Source: Martinezella lusitana (GTDB taxonomy: Bacteria; Pseudomonadota; Alphaproteobacteria; Rhizobiales; Rhizobiaceae). From it: a DNA stretch of 64,000 nucleotides. Shown here piece after piece: positions 17,367 through 26,698 of the stretch (position 1 is the stretch's first letter; the number at the start of each line of letters is the position of its first letter). The stretch spans positions 1 through 64,000 of the forward strand of contig NZ_JACHBG010000015.1 in the NCBI RefSeq assembly GCF_014207095.1, read 5' to 3'. Both the position numbers and the translations under genes were made by a program. Below the pieces are notes generated by a model. It was given only the letters and a program-made list of their open reading frames with translations, was not told the origin of the DNA and did no database searches.

Positions 17367-18344
17367 TCAGAACTTGTCCAGAGCACGGATGATCGCCGGT
17401 CCGAGAATGACCGCCATCAGCACGGGCAGGAAGAAGACGATCATCGGCACCGTCAGCTTTGGCGGCAGCGCCGCTGCCTTCTTTTCCGCCTCGTTCATGC
17501 GCTCGTCGCGGCCTTCCTGAGCCATGACGCGCAGGGCTTGCGAGAGCGGCGTTCCGTAACGCTCGGCCTGAATGAGCGCCTGCGTCACCGATTTGACCAG
17601 CTCGATCTGCGTGCGGGCAGCGAGGTTGTCGAAGGCGGTACGCCGATCCTGCAGGAAGGAAAGCTCGGCCGTGGTCAGGATCATTTCTTCCGCGAGCGCC
17701 GGCGACTGCTCCCCCATCTCTTCGGCGACACGACGCATGCCGGCTTCGATCGATATGCCCGACTCCACGCAGATCAGCATCAGGTCCAGTGCATCAGGCC
17801 AGGCGCGCTTGATCGACTTCTGACGTTTGGTAACCAGGTTGGAGATATAGATGTTCGGTGCGTAAAAGCCGAGATAGGCCATGACGATGACGCCGAGGAG
17901 ACGGATCGGCAGCGGCCTGCTGGCGAAATAGCCGAGGCCGAAGACCAAGAGCAGAGCAACGGCAAGAAACAGGAACGGCAGCAGAAACCGTGCCACCAGA
18001 AACATGTTCAACGCATTTTCCGAGCGCAGGCCGGCGGCGCGCAGACGGTTGACGGTGTTGGCGTCGACAAGCGCGTTGCGCAGATTGAAGCGCTCGACGA
18101 TCTGCCTGACATTGTGGTTGTTCTGGCTGCGCAGCGTTGCCTTGCTGCCATCGGCTCCTAGCCGCGCCCGCTCGCGCGCCCGAATCTGCTCGCGCTCCGT
18201 CGAGACGGCTTTCATGCGCTTGTTGAGGTCGCCGCGCTCCAACATGGGCAAGGCGATCGTATAGAAGGTGGCAAACACCACGACGGCCACGACAATGGCC
18301 AGTATGGTGCCGGGATCGGTCAAGTTGGCAGCAAGATCGGACAT
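17367..18344 (-). CDS. tadC: Flp pilus assembly membrane protein TadC, 325 aa
   Basis: A type II secretion system F-domain protein (about residues 160-290) with membrane helices near the N-terminus, in the middle and at the C-terminus. The pattern A-W-P-D-A-L-D-L-M-L-I-C-V-E-S-G is the F-domain signature. TadC pairs with TadB in the inner-membrane platform that the CpaF ATPase drives. It is the last gene of the minus-strand cpa/tad operon, 21 bases after tadB. Confidence 0.9.
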   Translation of the reverse strand: MSDLAANLTDPGTILAIVVAVVVFATFYTIALPMLERGDLNKRMKAVSTEREQIRARERARLGADGSKATLRSQNNHNVRQIVERFNLRNALVDANTVNRLRAAGLRSENALNMFLVARFLLPFLFLAVALLLVFGLGYFASRPLPIRLLGVIVMAYLGFYAPNIYISNLVTKRQKSIKRAWPDALDLMLICVESGISIEAGMRRVAEEMGEQSPALAEEMILTTAELSFLQDRRTAFDNLAARTQIELVKSVTQALIQAERYGTPLSQALRVMAQEGRDERMNEAEKKAAALPPKLTVPMIVFFLPVLMAVILGPAIIRALDKF

Positions 18345-18365
18345 GGGCTTGGCGGCTCCCCCCGC

Positions 18366-19373
18366 TCAGATCTCGAAATTGATCATGTTGCGCATGATGA
18401 AAATACCGATGGACATCCAAACGCCTGCGCACATCAGGATCAGGTGGCCGCGCGGATCGGTAAAGAGGACCGTCATATATTGTGGCGACGTCAGAGAGAC
18501 GAGCGTCATGACGATGAAGGGCAACGCGCCGATGATGACGGCGGAGGCCTTTGCCTCCATCGACAACGCCTGGACTTTCGCCTTCATCTTCTTGCGATCG
18601 CGCAGCACGCGCGACAGATTGCCCAATGCTTCCGAGAGGTTGCCGCCGGCCTGCGCCTGAACGGTGATGACAATCGAGAAGAAATTCACTTCCTGAAGCG
18701 GCATATGGTTCAGCATGCGCGCGCAAGCATCCGGCATGCTGAGGCCTACCTGCTGTGCCTCGACCACGCGACGGAATTCCGTCTTGACCGGCTCGCGCGC
18801 TTCAGTTGCGACAAGCCGAACGGAATCGTTCAGCGGCAAACCGGAGCGAAGCGAACGGGTGATAACATCGAGCGCATTGGGGAATTCGTTGAGAAACTTG
18901 TTCTGGCGCCGCTTGATAAGGAAGCTGACGATCCATCGAGGCAAGCCGAACATGGCCGCGAAGGGCAATCCGAGGATGACCAGAAGCGGCGCGCCTACAA
19001 TGAAGAGGATGAACATCATGAACAGGCCGAACAGCACGCTGATGAGATAGAAGCGCGACGGCGTCAGCGACAACCCGGCTTGTCCAAGTCGAGCCTTCAA
19101 CGATTGCTTCTGCTTCGTGTTTTCCGACTGCCGCTTTTCCAGATCCTTGAGCGAATCCTGAACCGATTTGCGCCGCTTGGACATTTCCTGAACGCGATCG
19201 CGCGCCGCCTTGACCTTCACGCGGTCGGTCTCGGCCTGTTTCACCCGGTTGACGCGGCTATCCGCCTTCTTCTGCGTTTCGATCCGCGAATAGAGAATGC
19301 CATAGCAAATCGCAGCCGCGGAAATAGCCGAGAGCAGGACAATCAGTAATACGACGGGATCGAAACCGAACAT
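18366..19373 (-). CDS. tadB: Flp pilus assembly membrane protein TadB, 335 aa
   Basis: A type II secretion F-domain protein with an N-terminal helix, a long charged coiled-coil-like segment (about residues 35-95, rich in K, R, E and Q), and the F-domain signature F-P-N-A-L-D-V-I-T-R-S-L-R-S-G. It forms the inner-membrane platform with TadC. It lies eight bases behind cpaF and is co-transcribed with it. Confidence 0.92.
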   Translation of the reverse strand: MFGFDPVVLLIVLLSAISAAAICYGILYSRIETQKKADSRVNRVKQAETDRVKVKAARDRVQEMSKRRKSVQDSLKDLEKRQSENTKQKQSLKARLGQAGLSLTPSRFYLISVLFGLFMMFILFIVGAPLLVILGLPFAAMFGLPRWIVSFLIKRRQNKFLNEFPNALDVITRSLRSGLPLNDSVRLVATEAREPVKTEFRRVVEAQQVGLSMPDACARMLNHMPLQEVNFFSIVITVQAQAGGNLSEALGNLSRVLRDRKKMKAKVQALSMEAKASAVIIGALPFIVMTLVSLTSPQYMTVLFTDPRGHLILMCAGVWMSIGIFIMRNMINFEI

Positions 19374-19381
19374 GGAAAATC

Positions 19382-20860
19382 CTATTGGCCCTTCTGCTCC
19401 ATCTCGTCGAGGGCGGCTGCCAGGCGTCGTTCCTCGTTGTAGTAGCGGGCGCGATCCCAGAAATGCGGCTTGCCGATGCCCGTGGAGAGATGCCGGCCGA
19501 CGATGCGGCCGGTTGCGTCCTCTCCCTCGATCTCGTAGCGCATGAGGTCCTGCGTGATGATCACATCGCCTTCCATGCCGATCACCTCGGTGACCTGTGT
19601 AATGCGGCGGGAACCGTCACGCAGACGCGCAGCCTGGATGATGACGTCGACCGATGTAGAGATGATCTCGCGCACAGTCTTTGCCGGCAGGCTGAAACCG
19701 CCCATGGCGATCATCGATTCGATACGGCTCAGGCACTCGCGCGGCGTATTGGCGTGAATAGTGCCCATGGATCCGTCGTGACCGGTGTTCATCGCCTGCA
19801 GCAGGTCGAAGACCTCAGGTCCGCGCACTTCACCGACGATGATGCGTTCAGGGCGCATACGAAGGCAGTTCTTCACGAGATCGCGCATCGTGATCTCGCC
19901 CTCGCCCTCGATGTTCGGCGGGCGGGTTTCAAGGCGCACCACATGCGGCTGCTGCAGCTGCAGTTCGGCCGTGTCCTCGCAGGTGATGACGCGCTCGTCG
20001 CGGTCGATATAGTTGGTCAGGCAGTTCAGAAGAGTCGTCTTGCCCGAACCGGTGCCGCCTGAAATGACGACATTGCAGCGCACGCGGCCAATGATCTGCA
20101 GCAGCGTCGCGCCCTCGGGCGTGATGGCGCCGAAGCGGACGAGCTGGTCGAGAGTGAGCTTGTCCTTCTTGAATTTACGAATGGTCAGTGCCGGTCCGTC
20201 GATCGCCAACGGCGGCGCGATGACGTTGACACGCGAACCGTCGGGCAGACGCGCGTCGCAGATGGGGCTGGATTCGTCGACGCGGCGGCCGACCTGACTG
20301 ACGATGCGCTGGCAGATGGAAAGAAGCTGCGAATTGTCACGGAAGCGGATTTCCGACTCGACCGTCTTGCCGCCGACTTCGATGAAGGTTTGACCTGCAC
20401 CGTTGACCATGATGTCGGCGATATCGTCGCGAGCGAGCAGAGGCTCCAGCGGACCGTAACCCAGCACGTCGTTGCAGATGTCCTCGAGCAGTTCCTCCTG
20501 CTCGGAGATCGACATCACGATATTTTTGATCGTGATGATATCGTTGACGATGTCGCGGATTTCCTCGCGCGCGGCCTCGTTGCCAAGCTTGGACAGCTGC
20601 GACAGGTCGATGGTGTCGATGAGCGCGGAAAAAACCTGCGACTTGGTGTCGTAATATTCTTCGGTACGCGCGGTCCGGCGCCGGCTGGGCGTCTGCATCG
20701 GCGGCGGCGCGACCTGCTGACGCGACTGCGACTGTTCCCGAGACGGTTCGATCAAGACTGCCGGTGCGGCAGATGCGCTTGCAACGGCAGGTGCGCGTGC
20801 CGGCTGAGGCACCGTGCCGCCGCTCTTTGCAGAACCGTCATTTCCGCGCTTGCCAAACAT
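19382..20860 (-). CDS. cpaF: Flp pilus secretion ATPase CpaF (TadA), 492 aa
   Basis: A type II/IV secretion ATPase. Residues 1-80 are a low-complexity leader rich in A, P, Q and R. The catalytic part carries the Walker A loop I-S-G-G-T-G-S-G-K-T-T, the Walker B-type R-P-E-R-I-I-V-G-E-V-R-G and the His box G-H-D-G-S-M-G-T-I-H-A-N. It powers pilus extension and, in some relatives, retraction. It lies between cpaE and tadB in the operon. Confidence 0.95.
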   Translation of the reverse strand: MFGKRGNDGSAKSGGTVPQPARAPAVASASAAPAVLIEPSREQSQSRQQVAPPPMQTPSRRRTARTEEYYDTKSQVFSALIDTIDLSQLSKLGNEAAREEIRDIVNDIITIKNIVMSISEQEELLEDICNDVLGYGPLEPLLARDDIADIMVNGAGQTFIEVGGKTVESEIRFRDNSQLLSICQRIVSQVGRRVDESSPICDARLPDGSRVNVIAPPLAIDGPALTIRKFKKDKLTLDQLVRFGAITPEGATLLQIIGRVRCNVVISGGTGSGKTTLLNCLTNYIDRDERVITCEDTAELQLQQPHVVRLETRPPNIEGEGEITMRDLVKNCLRMRPERIIVGEVRGPEVFDLLQAMNTGHDGSMGTIHANTPRECLSRIESMIAMGGFSLPAKTVREIISTSVDVIIQAARLRDGSRRITQVTEVIGMEGDVIITQDLMRYEIEGEDATGRIVGRHLSTGIGKPHFWDRARYYNEERRLAAALDEMEQKGQ

Positions 20861-20887
20861 GCTTTCTTTCCAATTCAGCTACTATAG

Positions 20888-22159
20888 TTACTTCCGCTTC
20901 AGGAGGCCGAGCAGACCGCCCTTTCTCGCCTTCTTCAAAGCAACACGCCCCGTGACGATATGCGATATCTGCGAGAAGACTTCGGCAACCGCAGACTTCG
21001 GATCCGTTTCCGAGATCATCTGGCCGCTGTTGGCGGCATTGCCGAAAAGATTGATGTCGAATGGAATGATTGCGATCGGATCGATCTCCAGCGGTGCGCA
21101 GAATTCCGACGGATTGATCTCGGGACGCTTCGGCATGCCCACCTGGTTGAGAACGAGATGAGGCGCCTTGTCATTGGGCCGCAGCTTGCCAAGCGCGTCG
21201 ATCAGGTTCTTGGCGTTGCGCAAGTTGGCGAGATCGGGTGCTGCGCAAATGACCACTTCGTCGACGGCGCCAAGCACCGAACGTGTCCATTCCGTCCAGA
21301 CATGCGGCACGTCCAGCACCGCTACCGGCGCGCTGCGCTGCAGTACATCGAGCACCGGCAGGAAAGCGTGTGCATCGAAATCATAGGCGCGGTCCAGCAT
21401 GGAGGGCGCCGCCAGCAGGGAAAGGTGCTGCGAACATTTGGTCAGCAGGCGATCCAGGAAGACCTCGTCCAAACGTTCCGGCGCATAGACAGCTTCGGCG
21501 ATGCCCTGCGCGGGATCCTGATCGAAGTCGATATTCGCCGTGCCATAAGGGAGATCGAGATCCGCGAGGATAGTCTCGGTGGAAAACAGACTCGATATGC
21601 CGAAAGCGCAATTATGGGCGATGGTGGAAGCGCCCACGCCGCCCTTGGCGCCGATGAAGGCGATGCTGCGCCCAAGCGGCTCGGCATCTGGATCGATAAA
21701 AATCCCTGCCATCGCATTCATCAGATCGGCCATCTCGGTGGGCTGAACGATATATTCGGATATGCCGTTGCGGATGAGTTCGCGATAGAGCCCGATATCA
21801 TTGTGATAGCCGACAATGATCACCTTGGTGCTCGGATCGCAGACGGCGGCCAGCGGCGCAAGCTCCGCCAGCAGATTGCGCGGATTGGCGCGCGTCTCCA
21901 GAATGATCAGATTGGGCGTCGGTGTCGAAGCGAACATGTTCGCCGCCGCAGCCGTGCTGCCGCTGGTAATGCGCAGGCTTACCTTCGACATGCGGCGATC
22001 GTTGGCGCATTGGTCCATCACGCGCTGTAACTGTTCGCTCTCGCAGAAGGCATGCACCGAAATGCGCGGCAGCGGCCGCACATTCTCGAGATTGCCCGTG
22101 CGCGGAGCTTCCTCAGCCTCCTCGGCAGTCGATCCGATATCGTAATCTATGGCGTTCAT
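20888..22159 (-). CDS. cpaE: Pilus assembly ATPase-like protein CpaE (TadZ), 423 aa
   Basis: The N-terminal part (about 40-150) is a receiver-like fold without a clear phosphorylatable signature. The C-terminal part is a MinD/ParA-type domain with the loop F-I-G-A-K-G-G-V-G-A-S-T. CpaE/TadZ proteins place the pilus machinery at the cell pole. I chose ATG 22159 (M-N-A-I-D-Y-D), which fits after cpaD with an AGGA-type ribosome site. The frame remains open upstream to 22321 but that part overlaps the end of cpaD. Confidence 0.9.
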   Translation of the reverse strand: MNAIDYDIGSTAEEAEEAPRTGNLENVRPLPRISVHAFCESEQLQRVMDQCANDRRMSKVSLRITSGSTAAAANMFASTPTPNLIILETRANPRNLLAELAPLAAVCDPSTKVIIVGYHNDIGLYRELIRNGISEYIVQPTEMADLMNAMAGIFIDPDAEPLGRSIAFIGAKGGVGASTIAHNCAFGISSLFSTETILADLDLPYGTANIDFDQDPAQGIAEAVYAPERLDEVFLDRLLTKCSQHLSLLAAPSMLDRAYDFDAHAFLPVLDVLQRSAPVAVLDVPHVWTEWTRSVLGAVDEVVICAAPDLANLRNAKNLIDALGKLRPNDKAPHLVLNQVGMPKRPEINPSEFCAPLEIDPIAIIPFDINLFGNAANSGQMISETDPKSAVAEVFSQISHIVTGRVALKKARKGGLLGLLKRK

Positions 22160-22196
22160 GACTTCATCCTGTTCCGCCGACGGGCAATTCCTATGG

Positions 22197-22985
22197 TCAT
22201 TGGCCGGAGCTGCCTGACCCGCCGAAGCCACCGATCGTAGCCGTGCTCGTCGGGACCGAGCCCTTGCGGTAGTTGTCGATGACCTTGCCGCGCTGATCGG
22301 TATCGATCGGCGATGCGGCACGGGGCGAAATCAAGTCTGTCGGATTGGCGACCTGTGCCGCCAGATTGTGCTGGGTTGCGCAGCCAAAATTATAGTAGTT
22401 CTGATTGTCGAAGGCATTGTCGGAGAGATCGTCCGGCCATTGGCCGCAAGTGTTGGTGAGCGCCGTGGTGGCGGTGAAGCGCAGACGGATCGGAGCGGCG
22501 TCGCCGGGATTGCCGGCAGGGTAATAGCTTTCGACGACGCGCGCCGACGGTATGCCATTCCCCACCAGTTCCTTTCGGATTTGCTGACGCAGGACCGATG
22601 CCGCCTGCGAGTTCACCGATCCCCGCGGCAGCAGGATTTCGACGGTGCCGCTCGCGTGGCCGCGATATTCCTGCACAAAGCCACGGATTGTATCACGCAT
22701 TCCCGTGGTCAGCCGGCGATCGCTGGCGGCGACCGGTATATCGAGGCTGCGTTCCTTCTCGGTTAATACGATCGGATGGCGCTGACGATAATCGTCATTG
22801 ATGGCGCTGGTGGTCATGCGGTCGCGCGAATCGGCGCAGCCGCTGATAGCGGCCGCAGTGAGAAGCAGGACCGGTGCGATCAGGGCCAGCCTGCGGAAAC
22901 GGGCGCTGCCGGCACGAGGCGTATTACGATCGAGGCTGGCCATTTCTTTATTCCTCGTCAGTCCGGTTGAAGGGGTGCGCGTCAT
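22197..22985 (-). CDS. cpaD: Pilus assembly lipoprotein CpaD, 262 aa
   Basis: The lipobox I-S-G-C and the preceding hydrophobic stretch L-I-A-P-V-L-L-L-T-A-A-A mark it as a lipoprotein. The rest contains the CpaD features R-H-P-I-V-L-T-E-K-E-R-S and N-F-G-C-A-T-Q-H-N-L-A near the C-terminus. It acts as the outer-membrane partner of the CpaC secretin. ATG 22985 follows the cpaC stop by 13 bases with GAGGGG between, so I prefer it to the upstream start in frame; the internal ATG of M-A-S-L-D-R-N is another possibility. Confidence 0.9.
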   Translation of the reverse strand: MTRTPSTGLTRNKEMASLDRNTPRAGSARFRRLALIAPVLLLTAAAISGCADSRDRMTTSAINDDYRQRHPIVLTEKERSLDIPVAASDRRLTTGMRDTIRGFVQEYRGHASGTVEILLPRGSVNSQAASVLRQQIRKELVGNGIPSARVVESYYPAGNPGDAAPIRLRFTATTALTNTCGQWPDDLSDNAFDNQNYYNFGCATQHNLAAQVANPTDLISPRAASPIDTDQRGKVIDNYRKGSVPTSTATIGGFGGSGSSGQ

Positions 22986-22998
22986 GGTCGGTGTCCCC

Positions 22999-24507
22999 TC
23001 ACTTGTAGATGAAGCCGACTGTGCCGTGGAAATCGGCGTCGGCGACCGGCGGCCCGTCCTTGCGGCCGTAGATTTTGTTGACACGATTCATGAAGAAGCC
23101 GCTGATATCGTTGCTCGGCGAGAAATTGTCGTCGGGGCGGGCGAGCTGGCTGCGGGCGACCGGACGCACCAGATAGGGCGTCGCGATGATGACCAGTTCA
23201 GTTTCGTCGCGCTGGAAGCTCTTCTGGCGGAACAGCGCGCCGAGGATCGGGATCTTCGAGGCGCCCGGCGTGCCGTTGGTGGTCTGCTGAACGGTATCGC
23301 TCAAGAGGCCAGCCAAGGCGATCGAACCGCCGGACGGCAATTCAACCGACGTATCGGCTGCGCGCTGGTTATAGGTTGCCGTGCCGGCGTTAGCCGTGCC
23401 AACCGGATTGGAAACCTGCGTCTGTACGTGCAGGGCGATTCGCCCGGCAGACAGCACGACAGGCGTGAAGGCCAAACTGATACCATAAGTGAAGGGAGTG
23501 ACCGTTACGGTCCCGTCCTTGTTCGTGACGGCGTACAGCGTCTGACCGCCCGAATTGAAGGTCGCGGCCTGGCCGGAGATCGCCGTCAAGGTCGGCTCAG
23601 CCAGCGTACGGACAGCTCCAGCCTGCTCAAGAGCATTGAGATACGTACTGATATTGTACTTGCCGATGGCGGTTTTGAACAAGCTGGCAAGGCCGCCTCC
23701 GCCGATTGCCGCAGTCCCATCCGAGGCAGGACTGCCGAGTTGAGCGACCGACAGGCCGGAAGAGTTGCGGACGAGGTTGTCGAAGCCGATCTGCTTCAGC
23801 ACGCTGCGCTTGATTTCGGCAACGGTCACCTTGAGCGTCACCTGATCTTCACCTTCGATCTGCAGCATGTTGACGATCTGCGAGGTCTGTCGATCTTCGG
23901 CAAAGAGGGCAACGCCATTGTTGGCGCTGGAGCCTGATGCCGTTGCCATGCGGGTCGTTGCCTCGCCGCCCTTGAGAAAGGCCTCTGCAAGCTGCGTGGC
24001 CCGCGTCGCATCCTGCGGCGTGCGCACAGTGCCGGTCATGACAATGTTGTCGGAGACAATCTCGACATTGATGTCCGAGTCCGGAATGAACCGCTTCAGA
24101 TTGGCCTGCAGGCCGGCAATATCGCGCTCGATCTGCAGGTCGAGGCTCACGATCTCCTTGCCGTCCGCGCCGAAGATGAAGATATTGGTCTGACCAACCG
24201 TCTTGCCAAAGAGGTAGATGCGGCGCGAGGTACGCGTCACGGCATCCGCCATTTTCGGGTCGGACACAAGAATATCGTGAGCATCGGCCGGCAGATCGAC
24301 CACAAGCGCCTTGTTGAGACCGAGTTTCAAAGTCCGTTTCGTACCAAGACCCGCTATCGTGACGATGCTGTCGGAACCGCCTGCGAGCGCCATTGGCGTG
24401 CGCAGGAAAGCCGGGACGTCCGTCAACGGCAGTCCCGCAAAAGCGGTGGAGAAGGAGAGCATTGCAGCGAGAGAATGGCTGACCGTCTTGCTAGGTTTGA
24501 ACATCAT
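22999..24507 (-). CDS. cpaC: Pilus secretin CpaC (RcpA), 502 aa
   Basis: A signal peptide (about residues 1-35) is followed by the secretin-associated N-terminal domain (about 45-115), a BON-like segment (about 110-180), and the secretin domain (about 230-450) ending T-E-L-V-I-I-A-T-P-Y-L-V-R-P-V. It forms the outer-membrane pore for the Flp pilus. AAGGGG sits just before ATG 24507/24504. A farther ATG at 24522 overlaps the cpaB stop as ATGA and could also be used. Confidence 0.92.
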   Translation of the reverse strand: MMFKPSKTVSHSLAAMLSFSTAFAGLPLTDVPAFLRTPMALAGGSDSIVTIAGLGTKRTLKLGLNKALVVDLPADAHDILVSDPKMADAVTRTSRRIYLFGKTVGQTNIFIFGADGKEIVSLDLQIERDIAGLQANLKRFIPDSDINVEIVSDNIVMTGTVRTPQDATRATQLAEAFLKGGEATTRMATASGSSANNGVALFAEDRQTSQIVNMLQIEGEDQVTLKVTVAEIKRSVLKQIGFDNLVRNSSGLSVAQLGSPASDGTAAIGGGGLASLFKTAIGKYNISTYLNALEQAGAVRTLAEPTLTAISGQAATFNSGGQTLYAVTNKDGTVTVTPFTYGISLAFTPVVLSAGRIALHVQTQVSNPVGTANAGTATYNQRAADTSVELPSGGSIALAGLLSDTVQQTTNGTPGASKIPILGALFRQKSFQRDETELVIIATPYLVRPVARSQLARPDDNFSPSNDISGFFMNRVNKIYGRKDGPPVADADFHGTVGFIYK

Positions 24508-24518
24508 TCGGCCCCTTC

Positions 24519-25334
24519 TCATTGTGCTTTCGGCCCTGTCGGGCCACCGGTCACGATCGTTCCCGACTTGATGACTTGAACAAGACCGCCGCCATTATCG
24601 CCGGCGAGCAGATAGTCGGCAGCCGTCGTATCGGATTGCTGAGCGTCGGCGACGGAGCGCAATGCCAGGGTCAATCGGTCGGCCATCTGATGCGCAACAG
24701 CCAGCACCTTCGTCTGGTCCGGCGTCAGCTCCAGCGTTGCGGTCGCTCCGACCACGGCCTTGCTTCCATCCTGCTTTTCCTCGATCTGCTGATCGACCGC
24801 CAGGACACGCACATTGCTCAAAACCGTTTCGGTGACGAGTTGCTGCTGCGATCCCTTGCGAACCATGATCACATCGACTCTATCGTTCGGGAGGATGAAG
24901 CCGCCAGCGCCTGTGGCGACGGAAATCTCGGTCGCGACGGCGCGCTTACCCGATGGCAATAGGGACGACAGGATGCGGCTGCTGGAATCGGCGACCTTTT
25001 CCTCGCGGATCGGCTCGCCCTCGAAAATCGGCAGGCGGACGACCGCGCCCGTCAGATCCTTCAGAGCGTCGGGTCGGTCACTTTGAGTGATGAGGCCCTT
25101 GACGATGCCGCTTTCCGGCCAGGCCAGCCAGCGGATCGATTTCTCATCCAAACGCGAGCCGACGGGCAAATTGCCGCTTGCAACGAGCACATTGATCGTC
25201 GCTTCCTTTTCCACCACCGCTGCAATCTGCTGGGGCACGACATCGTGCCTGCCTGCAAGACGCATCGCCAGCAGGCCGGCCATACCGGCTGCGACGGCTG
25301 CCACTGCGAGGATCATTATGCGAGCGGGTTTCAT
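24519..25334 (-). CDS. cpaB: Pilus assembly protein CpaB (RcpC), 271 aa
   Basis: A signal or membrane anchor (about 5-25) is followed by an SAF domain (about 45-110, with V-A-S-G-N-L-P-V-G-S-R-L) and the RcpC domain, which ends near residue 240. It is a periplasmic pilus assembly factor. ATG 25334 (M-K-P-A-R) is favoured because AAGGA lies seven bases before it; ATG 25340 is only one base from that site. Its stop overlaps the start region of cpaC. Confidence 0.9.
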   Translation of the reverse strand: MKPARIMILAVAAVAAGMAGLLAMRLAGRHDVVPQQIAAVVEKEATINVLVASGNLPVGSRLDEKSIRWLAWPESGIVKGLITQSDRPDALKDLTGAVVRLPIFEGEPIREEKVADSSSRILSSLLPSGKRAVATEISVATGAGGFILPNDRVDVIMVRKGSQQQLVTETVLSNVRVLAVDQQIEEKQDGSKAVVGATATLELTPDQTKVLAVAHQMADRLTLALRSVADAQQSDTTAADYLLAGDNGGGLVQVIKSGTIVTGGPTGPKAQ

Positions 25335-25394
25335 GGACATTCCTTGGCGAACAGGATTCTTCGCCCCGCAGAATGACCGGCAATTGGTGTAATT

Positions 25395-25433
25395 ATGGTT
25401 AATGGTAGGTTACATTTATTGTTACTTAACCAT
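25395..25433. promoter_or_regulatory. Inverted TTAACCAT pair upstream of cpaB
   Basis: ATGGTTAA at 25395-25402 and TTAACCAT at 25426-25433 form an inverted pair within the 164-base AT-rich gap between cpaA and cpaB. TTAACCAT resembles the CtrA half-site known from alphaproteobacteria, where CtrA controls pilin genes. Direct control here is inferred. Confidence 0.4.
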
Positions 25434-25498
25434 GATTACTTGATGTAAATTAGCTACCATTTATATGAAAGCTGAGCCTATACTGGCTAATATCCAGC

Positions 25499-26011
25499 TC
25501 AAAGTGCTCCGCCAGTCGCCGCGATCAGGAGCGGCGAGGAAGGAAAGGCGAGGATACCGCCGATAGCGATCGCAATGCCGTAAGGGATTTTCTTGGCGAC
25601 CGACAAAGAGCTTGGGACCGGAATACCAATGGCCATGAGGATGCTGGATTGCGACCGGAGCAATATGACCAAGATCGTGACCGCACCGCCGATGAACGCG
25701 ACATAGATCAGGAACTCTATAAGGGATGAATCGAAGCCGAACCAAAGTGCCGCAGCTGCGAGTAACTTTGCATCGCCGCCTCCCATGACATTCAGCGCGA
25801 ATAATGCGAAGCAGGCAAAAAAAACAATGCCTGCACCGGCAAAATGCATGCCGACTTCTGAAAGTGACAATCCGAAAACGGGTGACAATACCAAGAACGA
25901 GACAGCGAGTGCGAGAGATACGCGATTCGGGATCGTCATGGTCAGCAGATCGGAGATCGCCGCGATCGACATGCAAAGCGGAAATATTAGCAATGTCGAG
26001 GCTTCAAGCAT
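25499..26011 (-). CDS. cpaA: Prepilin peptidase CpaA (A24 family), 170 aa
   Basis: A short aspartic membrane peptidase with D21 in I-S-D-L-L and D80 in the M-G-G-G-D-A-K (GxGD) motif, the two catalytic residues of the family. Five to six membrane helices fit a 170-residue CpaA. It cleaves the leader of the Flp pilin and probably the TadE-like minor pilins. It lies between the pilin gene and cpaB. Confidence 0.92.
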   Translation of the reverse strand: MLEASTLLIFPLCMSIAAISDLLTMTIPNRVSLALAVSFLVLSPVFGLSLSEVGMHFAGAGIVFFACFALFALNVMGGGDAKLLAAAALWFGFDSSLIEFLIYVAFIGGAVTILVILLRSQSSILMAIGIPVPSSLSVAKKIPYGIAIAIGGILAFPSSPLLIAATGGAL

Positions 26012-26107
26012 CGGAGATCGACCATCTACAGCGAAAGTAAGAATATTGAAAACCGCTCTTTATTCAGAGCGGTTTTCGCTGAGAAGCTCACCTAGATCTA
26101 TGCAGGC

Positions 26108-26293
26108 TTACTTATTGGCTATAGCAGCGGCATTCATCTTGGTCGAGATATTCTGGAATGTGGTATTCAGCGTGCTGCCCAAAGTAGTAGCACCGGTGAT
26201 GATGGCGACCGAGATCAGAGCTGCGATCAGGCCGTATTCGATAGCGGTCGCACCCGACTCATCCTTCAGGAAGCGCGAAAAAAGCTTGGACAT
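26108..26293 (-). CDS. Flp-type major pilin, 61 aa
   Basis: A classic Flp/PilA prepilin: a short basic leader of 14 residues (S-K-L-F-S-R-F-L-K-D-E-S-G), cleavage between G14 and A15, and the processed start A-T-A-I-E-Y-G with E19 at +5 and Y20 at +6. One hydrophobic helix follows. ATG 26293 is preceded by a TGGAG site seven bases away. The upstream frame to 26383 has no pilin-like sequence and was rejected. Only one such pilin is seen here. Confidence 0.95.
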   Translation of the reverse strand: MSKLFSRFLKDESGATAIEYGLIAALISVAIITGATTLGSTLNTTFQNISTKMNAAAIANK

Positions 26294-26698
26294 GAATTTA
26301 CTCCACTCAATTTGTTGACAGCACGTCCGCCAACTGTTGCCGTTGATCGGATGAGTTGCACGGTAGCTGGGCGCCGTTTCCATCGCTTTAAAGAAAGTGG
26401 TTAATCAGGAATGAATATCTGAGTTAAAAAAGAATAGTTAACATCCAACTGACGTCTTCTTTTACTTTTTTAAAGAAAATCTTCAGAGAAATAGAAATTA
26501 TTAGATGTATGAATATTAGCGCTAGACGGGACTTGTTTTGAAGTAACACATAATCAGCTAGCGTCCGCCAGCATAGAAGCTGCATATGGGACATTTGCAC
26601 CATAATCGGCCCACCGGTACCCGCCTTAATCGTTCATTCACCATTCTTTCTCATTCTATCCGACAATTCCCTTCGCCCTATGCTTATGAGGCCAACCC
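26294..26698. promoter_or_regulatory. 405-base AT-rich region between divergent pilus genes
   Basis: This region must hold the promoters of the pilin (leftward) and of the secretin-domain gene (rightward). It contains several TTAA tetramers, including pairs spaced nine and ten bases apart near 26390-26450, but not the seven-base spacing of the consensus CtrA box. No open frame with coding character is seen. Confidence 0.45.

Noticed and set aside
26390..26450. Consensus CtrA box upstream of the pilin gene
   Set aside because: TTAA pairs are present but spaced nine and ten bases apart, not seven, so I did not call a full site.
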